Origin: Pyropia haitanensis
Taxonomy: Eukaryota > Rhodophyta > Bangiophyceae > Bangiales > Bangiaceae
Assembly: GCA_008729055.1 (NCBI GenBank)
Contig: SDUX01000006.1
Location: forward strand, 1,621,501-1,685,500
Reading direction: 5' to 3'
DNA: 64,000 bases
The notes under the pieces were generated by a model that saw nothing but the letters and a program-made list of their open reading frames with translations, had not been told where the DNA came from and did not search any database. Position numbers and translations under genes: made by a program. How positions within the stretch are numbered: the stretch's first letter is position 1; the number at the start of each line of letters is the position of its first letter. This document shows, in pieces, positions 44,683-55,379 of the stretch.

Positions 44683-47072
44683 GCGCCGCGGCGGCGGCCG
44701 CCGCCGCCGCCGCCGCCGCCGCGGCGGCGGCGCCGCCCGTGCCGCGACCCGAGCGCCGCGCCGCCCCGCCGCGGTGGCGCGCGCCACCGCGGCCCTTTCC
44801 CCCCCCCCCCCCCCCCTCCCTCCCCCCGTCTGCATTGCATGCGTGTTTGTGCCCACCAAAGTGTGAGGGCGACTGGCGTGGATGGTGGTGCCGCTTCTTC
44901 CCCCCCTCCCCCCCCCCCCACCCCCCCCCCCCCTGCGCTGGCCAACGCGCACGCCCCCCCCCCCCCCCCCCCCCCGCCCCCCCCCCCTCCCCCCCATTTG
45001 GAAAGAAAAAAAAAGTCGGCAGCGGCTCGGCAATCAATGGACGTTTGGGGCGGCGCCCGCGGCGGGCCGCCGCCGCCGCCGCGGCGGTGCGGCCGCGACG
45101 GCCGCCGCGGCGGTGGCGACCACCCGCCCGTGCCGCGGCGGCGGTGGCGGCGACCGTGCCGCGGCGGCGGCCGGGGGGGGGGGGGGGGGGGGCGCCGTCG
45201 GTGGCCACGCCCGCCCCGCCACCGCCGCGCCGGCGCGCGTGGAGTGGGGAGGGCGCCTAGCTAGGCCGTGGCGGTCCTTCCCCCCCGCGCTCCCCCACCA
45301 CTGCGGTTGCACCCGTGCGACGCCGCGCGCCGCCTCCCCGTCCAGCCCCGCAGCGACGCCGGCAACGATAAAGCCCACACCAACAAAAAAAAAAAAAAGG
45401 CCGGCTGCGGCGCACCGCCCGCCGCGGCGGGGCGCGCCCACGCAGACGCTGTGCCGGCAACGGCCGCGCGCCACCCGTGAGCACCGCCGGCCCGCCGGCG
45501 GTCGGCCGCGTCTGCCGGCGCGCCGCCGCCGCGGCGGGCGTGCGCCCCTGCACGCGCCGCACAGACGGGGGGCGGGGGGGTGCGCCGCCGCCGGCCCGCA
45601 CCGGCCAGCGGCGGCGGCTGCGTCGGTTCCCCCCCCCCTCGGCCACCCCCCCCCCCCCCCCCCACCGCCATGGCCCCGCCGGCCGACGCGGCGTCGCCCA
45701 TCCATGGGTGGGGGGGGGATGCCCCTGGGCGACCGCCGCCGACGGGCGGGCCGGGTCCCCTCTTCCCCCACCGGGGTGGGGGGGGGGAGAGACGCCGCCG
45801 CGGGAGCCGCGACGCGCCATCCCCCCTCCCCCCCCCGCCCCCCGCCCCGCCTGCCGCGGCCGACGCTGCCGCGCGGGGCGGCGCGTCTGCCGCGTCGGCC
45901 GGCTGCCGCGGCGGCCGTCGCGGGCCGCCGCGGCGCCGGCGGTGCGCATGGTCCCCCCCCCCCCCCCCCCCCAACCGACGCGGCCCGCACGGCGGGCACG
46001 CGGCGGCGCGTGGCCCCCCCCCCCCCCACCCCCCAGGGATCCACCCACCACAGCCAGTGTGCCCCCCCCCCCCCCCTCCCCCCCCCCCTCTTTCCCCGGC
46101 ACGCTCTTCCTTTCACAGCGCGGGGGAAACGGGCGCGCCACCGCCCCGTCGGGGCGCGGGGGGGGTGGCGCCGCCGACGCGCCGCGATGAGCCCGCCCCC
46201 CGCGGGCGGCGGCGCCGCCGCGTGGCGGCGGCGGCGGCGGCCGCCGCGCGTCGTGCCGCCGGCGAGGTGGGGGTGTGGCGGCGGCGGCGGCGGCGGCCGC
46301 CGCGGCGGCCGCACGGGGGTGCGGCGAGACGGGCGGGGGGGGGGGTGGGGGGTGGGGGGGGGGGGGACGCCGCCGCCGCCGCCGCCCCGCCGCGGCGGCG
46401 CGCGGCGCGCGCGGCGGCGGCGGCGCCGCCGCGGCGGGTGCCGACCCGCGGCGGCGGGTGTGTCGGGCGGCGGGCGGCACCCAGGGGGCGCCCGCCCGTT
46501 CCTCATCCGCCGCCCCGCGCCCGTGCCGTCGGGGGGGGGGGGCCGCTACGGCAGCCGCCGCGGCGGCCGGCCGCGGCGGCCGCCGCCGCTGCGGCTATCC
46601 CCAGACACTACGGTCCACGGGCGGCGGGGGCGTGGGGGTGGCGTGCCAGACGCGGCGGGCATCGCGTGACGGTGGGGCGGGCGCGGCTCCGCCGCGGCCG
46701 CCGCGGCGACCCCCACCCAAACCCCTCCCCGCCAGGCTGACGCACTCGCCGTCGTCGCGCGCCGCCGCCACCACCGCCGCCGCCGTCGCCGCCTCGTCCG
46801 TGGCTCCACCCCCCACCACCGGCGGCGGCGGTGGCGGCGGCGGCGGCGCTCCCCCCCCCCAACTCGTCCCGCCCTCCCCATCCCCCCCACGGCACAAAAG
46901 ACGAGGCGGCCACGCTCCGTGGTCACCGCCGCGGCCGCCAGTGAGGCACCCCCCCCCCCTCCGCTCCCCCCCCCCAACCCCCCCTCCTCCGCCGCTGCCA
47001 CGACCGCCGCCGCCGAGCGGCGGCCAGTGTGCCCGCGCGTGCGTCCCGTACTTGAGCGCGGCGCAACACCCA

Positions 47073-47098
47073 CCCCCCCCCCCCCCCCCCCCCCCCCC
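47073..47098 (+). repeat. Poly(C) run of 26
   Basis: Uninterrupted C, about 330 bp upstream of the tyrosinase start. Confidence 0.85.
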
Positions 47099-47299
47099 GC
47101 GTCGCCGACCCACGCCCCCACGCCCCCGCCCGCCGCTGCCGCCGCCGCCGCCGCGTCGACCGCCCGACGCTGCCGCTGCTGCCGCCGTTGCCGCGCGCGC
47201 GTGTGTCGGCTGGGTGTGGCGGCGGGGCGGCGGTGCCCTTGTCGCCGCCGGTCCCCACCGCCGCGGGCGTTGGCGGCCGGCGGGTGTCTTTGGCGGCAG

Positions 47300-47334
47300 G
47301 GCGCGCGCGCGCGGTCGCGCGCGCGCGCGCGCGG
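47300..47334. repeat. Alternating CG tract (potential Z-DNA)
   Basis: About 35 bp of alternating C and G with one GGT interruption, roughly 100 bp before the tyrosinase ATG. Confidence 0.75.
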
Positions 47335-47429
47335 CGCTGCGGGGCGTCTGGCATTCCCCCCCCAACCGCCGACGCCACCCCCCCCGACGCCACCACCCCA
47401 GCAGCTCCGATTCCCCGCCCGCATCGAGA

Positions 47430-49577
47430 ATGGGGGGGGGCCACCCCGCAGGGCGGCGGCCCTGCCCGCCGTGGCCCGCGGCTGGGCAGCCGTGGCGGCT
47501 CGTCCGTGCACCAGCGGCAGCGGCGGCAGCAGCGGCGGCGCTGGTGCTGGTGCTGGTGATGGTGGTGGCGGCCACGGCGGGGGGGACGGACGTGGCGGCG
47601 GCGGCGACGACGGCGGCGGCGGCAGCGGCCGGCACGACGGCGCGGCAGGCAGCCGCCACCGCCGCCGGCGCCGCCCGCCGTGGCTACTACGCGGGCCGCG
47701 GCTACGACCGGTGCATCCCGACCAACGTGCGGGTGCGCAAGGAGGCGCGCACGCTCACCGCGTCGGAGCGGTGGGCGTACACCACCACCGTCCGGGAGCT
47801 GGTCCGCTCGGGCGGCTACGCGGACTTTGTGCGGCTGCACGAGGCCCACCGGGTGGCCGCCCACGGGGGGGCCCGCTTCCTCCCGTGGCACCGCCTGTTT
47901 GTGCTCGAGTTTGAGGAGGCCCTCCGCGTGATCCACCCCAACGTGACGGTGCCGTACTGTACGTGGGGGCTGCTCTGGGAGGGACTTGGCGGCGCGGCCG
48001 CCGCCGCCGTGTGCCGGTGGTCGTGAGAGCGTGGGAGGGGGGCGGCTGGTTTGACCGCCCCTGCCGGGCGAGGGACGCGACACTGACCAGCCAGCATGAA
48101 CCGCCGCCGCCTCGTCGACTGCCACACACGCCCGTTTTTTTCCTGTTGGGTGCGCCTCCCGCCTCTCTCCCCCCCCCCATCCCTTTTTGCCACAGGGGAC
48201 TGGCCGCTCGACGCGGACGCGCCGCACCGCTCCCCCATCTGGGGAGACGACCTCCTCGGCGGTGCCGAGGCGGGCGGCTGCATCCCGTCGGGCCCCTTTT
48301 ACAACCTCACCTCCCCCGTGCCGTCCCCCCACTGCGTCATGCGGGGCTTCAACGCCAACGAGGCGGGCGGCATGGGCGACATTGCCTTTGACACGCCCGA
48401 CGTGCTCGCCGCGCTCGTCTCGTCGGGCGGCGCCAGCCGCCACTCGTCCACGTACGCCGACTTTACCGCCGCGTTGGAGCTCTCCCACGCGGCCGCGCAC
48501 ATTGGCATTGGCGCGGCGCTGCTGCGGCGGCCCGACATCTCGGGGGTGGGGCCCAACGTGGGCGACATGTACTACATGAGCCGCGCCGCGGCGGACCCGG
48601 TCTTCTTCAGCCTCCACGCCGCCGTCGACCGGTACTGGATGGCGCGGCAGCACGCCTACCCGGCGACGCGCAACGAGTTTGGCGGCACCCAGCAGGGCAT
48701 CCGCGTCCGCCCGTCGGACGTGCTCACCCCGTTTGACCGCACCGCCGGCGACACGTTTGGCCTGCCGTGTGTCGCGTACGCGCGGCCGCCGCGGCCGCCG
48801 CCGGCGCCACGGGGGCGGTCGGCGCGCGGGCGGGGGCGGGGGCGGGGGCGGGGGCGCGGCCACGGGCGCGGCCGCCTCAGCCCGTTGGACACCGACGCGG
48901 CGGTGCGCCACGGGCGGGCGCCCCGCAACCGGCTGCTCGCCGACTACCTGGCCGCCAACGGGCGGTCAGCGGGGGAGATTGAGCGCGCCGAGGTGGCGCT
49001 CGACGACGCGGCCGTCGACGCGGTGACGGCGCCGCCGGGCGCGAATGGCGGCGTTGTGGACATTGCGCTCGGCGGCAGCCGCATCCCGACGACCGCCCCG
49101 CCGACAGGCACGTCGACGGCCGTGACAGAGACAGTGGCGCCGGCAACGCCTGTCACTGCCGACGGGTGGGCGGTCGGAGGAGGGGCGGCGCCGCGGCTGA
49201 CGCCCGCCACGACGCGGCCACCCGTGCTGCCGCCGGTCACGACGCGGCGGCCGGCGGCGCCGGTCGCGCCGTGGCCCGTGCCGAGCAGCCCCCTCGTGAC
49301 GATCGTGACGGGCCCGCCGGTTGGGCCGCGCCGACCGCTCGCGGCGCCGACCGCGTCGGCGACGCCGCGGCCGCCGCCCGCGGCGACGGCGCAGCCCGCC
49401 GCGACGCGGCGGCCAGCCGTGGCGCGACGGCCGATCGCGACGTGGCGGTCGGCGGCGCCGCCGGTGGAGACGCGGCGGCCCGAGGCGACGGCGCCGCCGG
49501 TCGCAACGCGGCGGCCGGTGACGCCGGCGGCGGCGGAGTGGGGGGGGCGCCCGCGGTCGGCCGGCCGGGACGCCTGA
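47430..49577 (+). CDS. Secreted tyrosinase, two exons
   Basis: Binuclear copper oxidase acting on phenols. Exons 47430-47958 and 48196-49577 give 636 aa. Splicing TAC-T to GG-GAC yields VPYWDWPLD, the standard tyrosinase motif, whereas unspliced DNA reads VPYCTWG and soon stops. The N-terminus has a strong hydrophobic segment (ALVLVLVMVVAATAG) acting as signal or anchor. CuA ligands are His137 or His140, His145 and His154 (FLPWHRLFVLEFEEAL). CuB ligands are His274, His278 (SHAAAH) and His317 (DPVFFSLHAAVDRYW). All six are present. After the catalytic domain come an Arg-Gly block and about 200 residues of Pro/Thr/Ala repeats (ATRRPxA), probably extended and O-glycosylated. The ATG at 47430 is the nearest in-frame Met before the hydrophobic segment. 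Likely in wall or mucilage phenol chemistry, by inference. Confidence 0.9.
47959..48195 (+). other. Intron of the tyrosinase gene
   Basis: 237 bp, GTACGT donor and TTTTTGCCACAG acceptor. The donor is identical to that of the zinc-finger gene. Its removal restores the conserved PYWDW. Confidence 0.92.
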
Positions 49578-51292
49578 GCGAGGGGCAGCGGCGGTGGAGT
49601 GGGGTGCCCACGCCGCGGGCGGCGCCAGCGCGGCGCGTCGTACATATCGCAAACCGTATGTTTTTCTCCGATGCAGAGTCGCAGGGACCCGGTCCACCCG
49701 GTGAGGGATGGCTGTTCCCCGCGCAAGCACAAGGTGTGGCCTCCAAGTAGGTTTGTGGGCACTTGTATTCTACGTATTGGTCTATTTTTCGTCTTTTTCC
49801 TTTGTCGTTGCTCGTCATTGTGGTCTTTTATCTTGATCGACGGCGAGACGCAGCAAGGGGACGACGAGGATGACACGGTCACCATGGAAAAGTGTCCATG
49901 TGACCACTCTGTCCAGACGTATTGCCTCTCTGGACCAAGGTCATGCTTGATCCTGAACGGGTGGTACGAGTGCACCACCGGCAGAGGTGGATAGCCACAA
50001 TGCCTACAGTCGACTGGTGGCACTACTTCCCGCACCGGCCTGGCGTGCCTGACGCGCGTACGGCCGTGCTCAGAGCGCTCACAGGGCCAGCCACCAACCA
50101 CAGCTGGCAGCAATCTTGAGCTCAGCGGCACGATCCAACCGTGCATGGCATGGGACGCTGTTTGGGCGCAAGGAGCTCGACCCCGGGTGAGAGAGACTGT
50201 GGGCTACCCCTTCTCCCCCGCGCCCCCAACGAGCCTCAATAGCGCGTTGTGGGAATCGGTCTGAAGACCACACGCCAGCGTGGACATCACCGCTGACGCG
50301 GGCCACCTGTCCGGCAAACAGCTAGCATCGGCAGCGCGCTGAACGACGGCTTTGTGGGCATGGCGCAGGAGAGAAAGGGGAGTGTCAGGCGGGAAGAGGT
50401 TCGGCGTCGGTGCAAGACGACAGGTGGTGGGCGGGAGAAAAGGGCAGCGCGTGGCTGGCACACACGCGTGCCGCGGCCGGGGGGACCACCGTCCGGGCCG
50501 CTGACGTGATGGCCAGCGTGGGGGGGCGGGGCGAGCCGCCAGCCACACGCCGCCGCGGGCGACGCGCAGCCCCAGCTGCCGCGGCGGGGGCTCCTCGCGT
50601 GACGAGCGCGGGCGGGGGCACAGCGGGCACCTGTTTCCTTCGACTGCTGTCACCCACACGTCCGCTGGGCGCCCCCGCCACGCCACGGGCGTGGGCACGC
50701 CGGGGGGGCAGACACATCAGGGGGGTGGCCGCCGATCAGTGGGGGGCGCCCACGGAGACGGGGGACGGCGTAGCCCTCCCAGGTAGGAGGCGGCGGCGGC
50801 GGCACCGGGCGGCAACGGTGGCGGCGATGCCACCGCCTATCCCCCGCCCCCGCACACTGCCGTCGCACCCGCGGCGAGCGGGGGCGGTGGTGGCCGCAAG
50901 GAACAGCGCGCAGACTCTCCCGACGCCACCCCCTTCCCCCCTTGCCCACCGAGGAGTCACGCGGCGGCGGCCGAGGCGGTGGTGGTCGATAGGCGACACC
51001 GCCACCTGACGCTGCCACCTGCGACCCCCCACCCCCACCCAACCGGAAGTCCGTGGGCGCCCGCTACGAGCAGCCGCCGTCGAGAAGGTGGAGGGAGCGG
51101 GCACAGCAGTGGCGCCGCGCAGGCCCTCACGCCCGTGTCGCAAGTGTCGAAGAAAGGGCTGATGTCGGAGGGGATGGCAAAGGGGGGGGGGGAAGGGGGT
51201 GTCGAGTGGGGAGGGGCAACGGTGTGACGCTGGCCACAGCCGCGGTGGTCCTGCCTCACGCCCCCCTCCCTCTGCCACCCCCCGGCCCCTGC
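49578..51292. other. Spacer between convergent tyrosinase and glycosyltransferase genes
   Basis: The first 600 bp is less GC-rich and should hold the tyrosinase 3' region; the rest is GC-rich with Pro/Arg shadow ORFs. No gene or clear repeat seen. Confidence 0.4.
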
Positions 51293-52741
51293 TCACAGCC
51301 GCCGGATACACGCTGCCGCGGCGGAGCGCCAGTCCCCCCCCCCCCCAAGGTGCCACAGTCCCGCCGCCGCCAGCCGCCGCACCTTGGCCCGCCGGCCAAC
51401 CACGTAGTTGGCGTGCGCGGCCACGACGGGCGCCCACCGGGGGTCCCGCCGCGGTGGCGCCCCGCCGCCGGCCGCCGCCGCCGCGCCCGCCGCCCACAGC
51501 TCGGCGTCAGCGCCGTTGGGAAACGCCTCCGTGCCGACGACGGCCACCCGCACGCCGCGGTAGGCGCAGCCGGTGGTGCCCAGCCGGCGGCCAGGCCCGC
51601 CGCGGGTGCCCTTGAATGCGCCACACGCCACCGCGTTCCACGCCTTTTGTTCCGACCGCCGCTGGCGGCGGGCGTAGAGGGCGACCGCCCGGAGCAGCCG
51701 CTCCACGCCGCCCGCCCCGCTCCCCGGCAGCGCCACCGCCGCGCCGTCGTCGCCAGCGCCGTCAACGCCGCTGTCGCTGCTGCCGCCGCCGCCGTCACGT
51801 TTGCGGGGCGGCAGCGGGGAGCTGCTCGCGGCAAAGTAGAGCCCCGAGTTGACCACCCAGTTTGGCGCCTGCCCCGCCCGCGCGTCCGACGTGATCGCCA
51901 CTGCTGCGCCGCCCGCGGCGGCGGCGGCCGCGCCCAGCGCCGCCGCCGCGTCGCCGACCCACCCAACGTCCACGTCGGTGAGGACAACGTCGTAGCCGGC
52001 GGCGAGGACGGCCGCCGCGGCGGCCGACTTGCGGACGGACAGCGCCACAAAGGCGGGAGTGCCAAAGAGGGCGCCCTCCCCGGTTGCGAGGGGGGGGAGG
52101 GGGAGCGCCCCGTCGCCCGCGTTGGCAGCAGCCACCGACGCCCCTACCGCTGATGCTGCTGCCACTGCTGCCGCGGGTGCAAGCGCCGCGCCCGGGCCCG
52201 CGTCGCCGCCGCCGGTGCGAACAGCCACGGGCGGCGGCGGCACCGCCGCAGCCGCCTCCGTGCCCCCCCCCGCCCCCTCGCGCAGAAAAACCGCCACCCC
52301 CGCCGCCGCGGCGGCCGCGTAGACGCCCTCGTCGGCTGCAAACAGGAGCAGACGCCGGCCCGCCGCGGCCGCCACCCCACACGCGGCGTTGAGCGCCAAG
52401 TCCGCCACCGCCGCGTCCGCCACCGCCACCACCACCAGCCGACGGCCGGCGGCGGCACCGGCGGCCGTACCGGCGGCGGCGCCGTCAGCACTGGCCGCCC
52501 GGGGGGACGGGCCCGCCACCACCGCCAGCAGCTGACGCAAGGCCGCGTCGCCTCCGCGGGCGGCGTAGGGGCTGCCGGCACCGGCCCCACCACCCGTGGC
52601 GAGCCTCCCTTCCCACGGCGGCGGCACGCCCTGCCCCCCCACTTCCCCCCCACCCCCACCCGTCGCCGCGCCAAGGCGCTCCGCAAGGAGAACCAGGGAG
52701 AGTAGGCAGAGCACGACGGCCAGGGCGGCAGCGGTTGCCAT
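51293..52741 (-). CDS. GT77-like nucleotide-diphospho-sugar glycosyltransferase, type II membrane protein
   Basis: 482 aa, intronless. A single N-terminal anchor (MATAAALAVVLCLLSLVLLA) predicts a Golgi type II enzyme with a lumenal catalytic domain. The family core is visible: a Leu/Val-rich Rossmann start (RRLVVVAVADAAVADLALNAA), the metal-binding TDVDVGW near residue 254, WVVNSGLYFA, SEQKAWNAV, then VAAHANYVVGRRAKVRRL near the C-terminus, matching the HxNxxxGxxxKxxxL end of GT77/DUF271 enzymes such as the plant arabinosyl- and xylosyl-transferases of the RRA, XEG113 and RGXT type. Acceptor and sugar cannot be told from sequence. Ala/Gly inserts interrupt the domain. The ATG at 52741 begins exactly at the anchor; the frame is open to 52831, but that adds a Pro/Arg stretch. 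A role in wall-glycan or glycoprotein synthesis is inferred. Confidence 0.8.
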   Translation of the reverse strand: MATAAALAVVLCLLSLVLLAERLGAATGGGGGEVGGQGVPPPWEGRLATGGGAGAGSPYAARGGDAALRQLLAVVAGPSPRAASADGAAAGTAAGAAAGRRLVVVAVADAAVADLALNAACGVAAAAGRRLLLFAADEGVYAAAAAAGVAVFLREGAGGGTEAAAAVPPPPVAVRTGGGDAGPGAALAPAAAVAAASAVGASVAAANAGDGALPLPPLATGEGALFGTPAFVALSVRKSAAAAAVLAAGYDVVLTDVDVGWVGDAAAALGAAAAAAGGAAVAITSDARAGQAPNWVVNSGLYFAASSSPLPPRKRDGGGGSSDSGVDGAGDDGAAVALPGSGAGGVERLLRAVALYARRQRRSEQKAWNAVACGAFKGTRGGPGRRLGTTGCAYRGVRVAVVGTEAFPNGADAELWAAGAAAAAGGGAPPRRDPRWAPVVAAHANYVVGRRAKVRRLAAAGLWHLGGGGDWRSAAAACIRRL

Positions 52742-53228
52742 CACCTCCCCACGAGTGTGGCGGTGGAGGGGGAGCGCTTCGGGGGGGAGCGCCCGTGTGC
52801 GGGCGGGTGGGCGATGCGGGCGGCGGGACATCGCGTGACGGTGGCGTGAGAGTCAGGGCGGGGGGGAGGCGAGGGGCGATGCGCGCGAGACAGAGAGGAA
52901 GGACAAACTGGCAGGGGAAGAGGGGGGGGGAATAACGGGGTGGGGGAGAGAGACTGTGGGGGGGGGGGGGGTGGAAGAGGTGCGGGTAGACAGAAGGGGA
53001 AGTGGAAGACGTGGGGGAGAAAAGGAGGGGGATGGAACATGTGGAGGGAAACAGGAGACTGGGTGGAAGAGGTGGGAGGGAAACAAAACGGGGGGAACAG
53101 AGAGGGAGGGGACCAGAATCAGGGGGGACCAGAATCAGGGGGGACCAGAATCAGGGGGGAACAGAAAGGGAGGGGAACAGAAGGGAGGGATAACAGAAGG
53201 GAGAGGGAACAGAAAGAGGGGGGCAACA
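52742..53228. repeat. Purine-rich spacer with 16-bp tandem repeats
   Basis: From about 52855 to 53228 the plus strand is almost only G and A. It includes three copies of a GGGGGGACCAGAATCA unit (about 53108-53158) and degenerate GGGAACAGAA repeats after it. Non-coding. It holds the upstream region of the minus-strand glycosyltransferase. Confidence 0.7.
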
Positions 53229-55082
53229 GCGCAGTGCTACCAAACCCGTGGACCCCTGGCGAGCGTGCGGGACGTGAAATCAGCACGACTCCGGCCCGAA
53301 GTTGTGCATGTGCGGCACGCGAGGCGTGTCAGCCTTCGTGAGCGCCGCGTGCCGCCGACGTGAGGGGGCGTGCAGGAGGCTGCTCCTCCTCGTGCAGCGG
53401 CGTGCCTCAACTCGGTATTGCCTGAGCATTTTCGGTCTAGTGCGGGCCAAGCCCTCGAAAGGCACACTGCGACTTGGGCCAGCCACAGCCCAAGTCTTCT
53501 GAAGCTATACTGCGACCCCGCTGCACTTGAGTTGCATTTATTGCCAAGGTCTCCGACAGCACCAGCTTCGCCAGAGATATACACTTCATTGTACGCTCAC
53601 ATTCGTCAAAAATGGGTGCCACATACCAGCCGCTGGTAGCTGCCGCTCCGCCGTCGGGGGTGCGGCGGGGGCGCCCACCCCGCCACGAAGGGGGGACCGG
53701 TGGGGGCGGCACCGGCCGCCGGCAGCTGCCGCGCCGTCGTCGCAGGGGACGGCAGGGGGGTCGACCCCGCCGTGAAGAAGGGGGTGCGGCGGGGGCGCCC
53801 ACCCCGCCACGAAGGGGGGACCGGTGGGGGCGGCACCGGCCGCCGGCAGCTGCCGCGCCGTCGTCGCAGGGGACGGCAGGGGGGTCGACCCCGCCGTGAA
53901 GAAGAGACCTGTGGGGCGGCACTGGTCGCCGGCAGCTGCCGTGCCGTCGTCACGGGGGAGGGCGGCGGCGGCGTCACTTCGTCGAAAAGACGTCGGAGGA
54001 GGCGGCACCGGCGGCCAGGTGCTGTCACTCCGCCGTCGGGCGCGACAGGTACTCGCGAGGGAGACGCTGGCCGTCACGTAGCCATTGACAGCAGAAAGCC
54101 GCCGGGGGCAGGGGAGGGGCGCCGAGGGGGTGGGTCTGCGTCATCTACAAAACTGCCGCCTTGTGGGGAGATTGTTGATGGGGGAGATGCTTGCGACTCG
54201 ATGCCTTCTTGTCGCGGTAGGGTCGTGGTCGTGTAAAGAGCACGGGCGGTGTCGGGCGGTCGCTCAGACAGAGACGGGTCGCGGGAGTTGGGCCTTCATT
54301 GGTGGGTCGGCTGCAACGGCAACGCAGGTGCCGGTGACTTCCGCGCCCAGTCAGTTTGCTACACGAGGTGTGCGTGTGGTGCGGGTGGAGGGGAGTGCCT
54401 TCACTTGTTGAGTCGACTTGCGTTTTGGTATGAGGTCACAACAGATTTTGGAAATGGGAGGGTATGACTGTGTGAGGCCGTAACGTCCTTGCTGATTGGG
54501 CAACCGCCGTGCAATGGGCTTCCTGTGTGGGCCATCTGATGGTCTTAAGATCGAGTCAGTCCATCATGTCGGACAAACAGCACGGAATGAAGGGCTCTCT
54601 GGTCGGGTGTACCCAGTAGTTTCTGGAAGGCCTGCTCACATGGCGACGCATTGTCGCGAAACCGTGCATCATTCCGGGTTAAATGTGACCGACTTACGCA
54701 CGCGTTGCACGATCCTCGGCTGGGCCGCGTGCGGAACTCGTGCATCGCCTGCATGACTCCAGAATAACTTGTGCATCGGCGGCACGAGTTACAGGCGTCC
54801 GCGTGCACTGCGATTTGTCGTTCGGCGGGGAACGACGTGCACGCCCTCCGGTGATATGGTCGAGGTCCATCACGAGCTCCAGTACGCCCTCCATGTATGG
54901 GTGGAAAAAAAGTGCACCGGAGCCCGTGCACGGACGACTGAGCGGCGCTATAGGGCAGGTGTTGGAAAAATCGGCCTCTGCGATACCGTAGAGGGGGGTT
55001 TGCACGCCGCTGCACGCCCGCGCACGCCCGATTCCGGCCAAATTTTGTTCTCCAGGGGTCCACGGGTTTGGTAGCACTGCGC
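53229..55082. mobile_element. Non-autonomous DNA transposon-like element (1.85 kb, 31-bp terminal inverted repeats)
   Basis: The first 31 bp (GCGCAGTGCTACCAAACCCG...) reappear as an exact reverse complement at 55052-55082. No transposase is recognisable inside. The interior has a 124-bp tandem repeat (53657-about 54000) and a lower-GC right half. The CAGTG...AACC terminus recalls hAT-type ends, but no 8-bp target-site duplication is visible, so the superfamily is uncertain. Confidence 0.75.
53657..53990 (+). repeat. 124-bp tandem repeat, two full copies plus a partial third
   Basis: Unit beginning GGGGTGCGGCGGGGGCGCCC at about 53657, repeated at 53781 almost without change. A third, diverged partial copy begins near 53905. 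124 is not a multiple of three, so a protein read through it would change frame at each unit. Confidence 0.85.
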
Positions 55083-55379
55083 AGGAGGGGGTATGGAAGA
55101 GGGGGGTTGCAAGGAAGAGGGTGAGCGCTTGCGCCGTAGCTACGAGAGTACCACGCCCGACACTGCAGGCAAGGGCGAGCGCATCCCGTGGGCTCCCGGT
55201 ACTGAGGGGGGCTACTGATTTGAACACACGTAAGAAGGCAGTCCAATTGAGAGCATGATCTCTCGCAGAGACAGAGCCGAGACCGTGGAGTGCACCGGTC
55301 GATCCACAGCGCCGCATCCTTCGCTGCCGCCCTCACCATGTGAACCCCTCGCCGAGCAGTTTGCACGCTGCCACTTCAC
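55083..55379. other. Spacer before the phosphoribosyltransferase fusion gene
   Basis: About 300 bp between the transposon-like element and the gene; it must hold the promoter. Nothing specific recognised. Confidence 0.4.

Larger units (their letters stand above)
44683..47429. other. GC-rich spacer upstream of tyrosinase
   Basis: Repeated C and G homopolymers, with shadow ORFs in all frames. Notable are a 26-base poly(C) (47073-47098), an A run of about 14 near 45384-45398, and an alternating CG stretch at 47300-47334. No gene supported. Confidence 0.5.
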
